Below, one piece after another: positions 63,896 through 64,000 of a stretch of DNA of 64,000 nt. A model generated the notes under the pieces. It ran no database searches. It saw only the letters and a list, made by a program, of their open reading frames with translations, and was not told the origin of the DNA. Source of the stretch: Oerskovia merdavium (GTDB taxonomy: Bacteria > Actinomycetota > Actinomycetes > Actinomycetales > Cellulomonadaceae); NCBI RefSeq assembly GCF_014836755.1, contig NZ_JACSQF010000003.1:141389-205388 (forward strand), written 5' to 3'. Position numbers and translations under genes: made by a program. Position 1 is the stretch's first letter. Each line of letters starts with the position of its first letter.

Positions 63896-64000
63896 GGTGG
63901 TCCTACTTCCTTCGTCTGCCGGCCTGTCCGGGGTTCGTCCCGGCCGGCGCGGTGGAGGTGCTACAGAGTGTCGGGTGGCGGTGGGGCGGTCGTTCGTGAC
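63896..64000 (-). other. Upstream spacer of rpoC
   Basis: About 105 nt up to the window edge, expected to be the rpoB-rpoC spacer. GGAAGTAGGA lies before the TTG start of rpoC. GC-rich inverted segments near 63918-63952 (GCCGGCCTGTCCGG and CCCGGCCGGC) can pair partly. Confidence 0.4.

Overview
The window is about 64 kb of very GC-rich chromosome with GTG and TTG starts, tight ATGA/GTGA gene overlaps, a WhiB-family regulator, F420-type oxidoreductase genes and many leaderless-looking promoters. This points to a high-GC actinobacterium, most likely Micrococcales (Cellulomonadaceae or Promicromonosporaceae type). The genus cannot be fixed from the sequence alone. Nearly everything is housekeeping. 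There is no tRNA, rRNA, CRISPR array, insertion sequence or prophage that I can see.

Left part (1-11.9 kb): a MurA-like enolpyruvyl transferase fused to a helix-turn-helix domain, guaB, a MerR-type regulator, a WhiD/WhiB3-type iron-sulfur regulator, groES under a CIRCE operator (no groEL beside it), a THUMP-like methyltransferase paired with a YbdK-type carboxylate-amine ligase, a membrane-anchored HELSH metalloprotease, a small methyltransferase, tsaD and a nitroreductase. The guaB-whiB-groES-tsaD-rimI-tsaB-tsaE-alr-nnr-glmS-glmM-rpsI-rplM order resembles the known Mycobacterium and Streptomyces arrangement.

Middle part (12-37.5 kb): an eight-gene minus-strand run (nnr, a P-loop kinase, an RluA-type pseudouridine synthase, alr, tsaE, tsaB, rimI, a sulfurtransferase) joins cell-wall D-alanine supply, t6A tRNA modification and NAD(P)H repair. 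Then come a DUF4190 membrane protein, an LLM-class oxidoreductase, acpS, glmS, coaA, dedA, def, glmM, rpsI-rplM, trhO, an ABC-F ATPase, DUF937 and DUF5709 proteins, truA, a polyphosphate-glucokinase-like ROK kinase and an alpha/beta hydrolase.

Right part (37.7-64 kb): one long minus-strand supercluster in transcription order rpoC, str (rpsL-rpsG-fusA-tuf), S10 (rpsJ to rpsQ), spc (rplN to rplO), secY-adk-map, infA-rpmJ-rpsM-rpsK-rpoA-rplQ. rpsD is absent from its usual place between rpsK and rpoA. Hairpins mark the operon borders.

The most interesting non-coding signals are (i) a recurrent TANNNT-like -10 hexamer ending 6-7 nt before the start codon, seen at about a dozen genes and implying leaderless mRNAs; (ii) an ACCTGC-N6-GCAGGT palindrome filling the spacer of the str promoter and present again upstream of the S10 operon; and (iii) a sigma-70-type groES promoter embedded in CIRCE. 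I found no clearly new multi-gene system.
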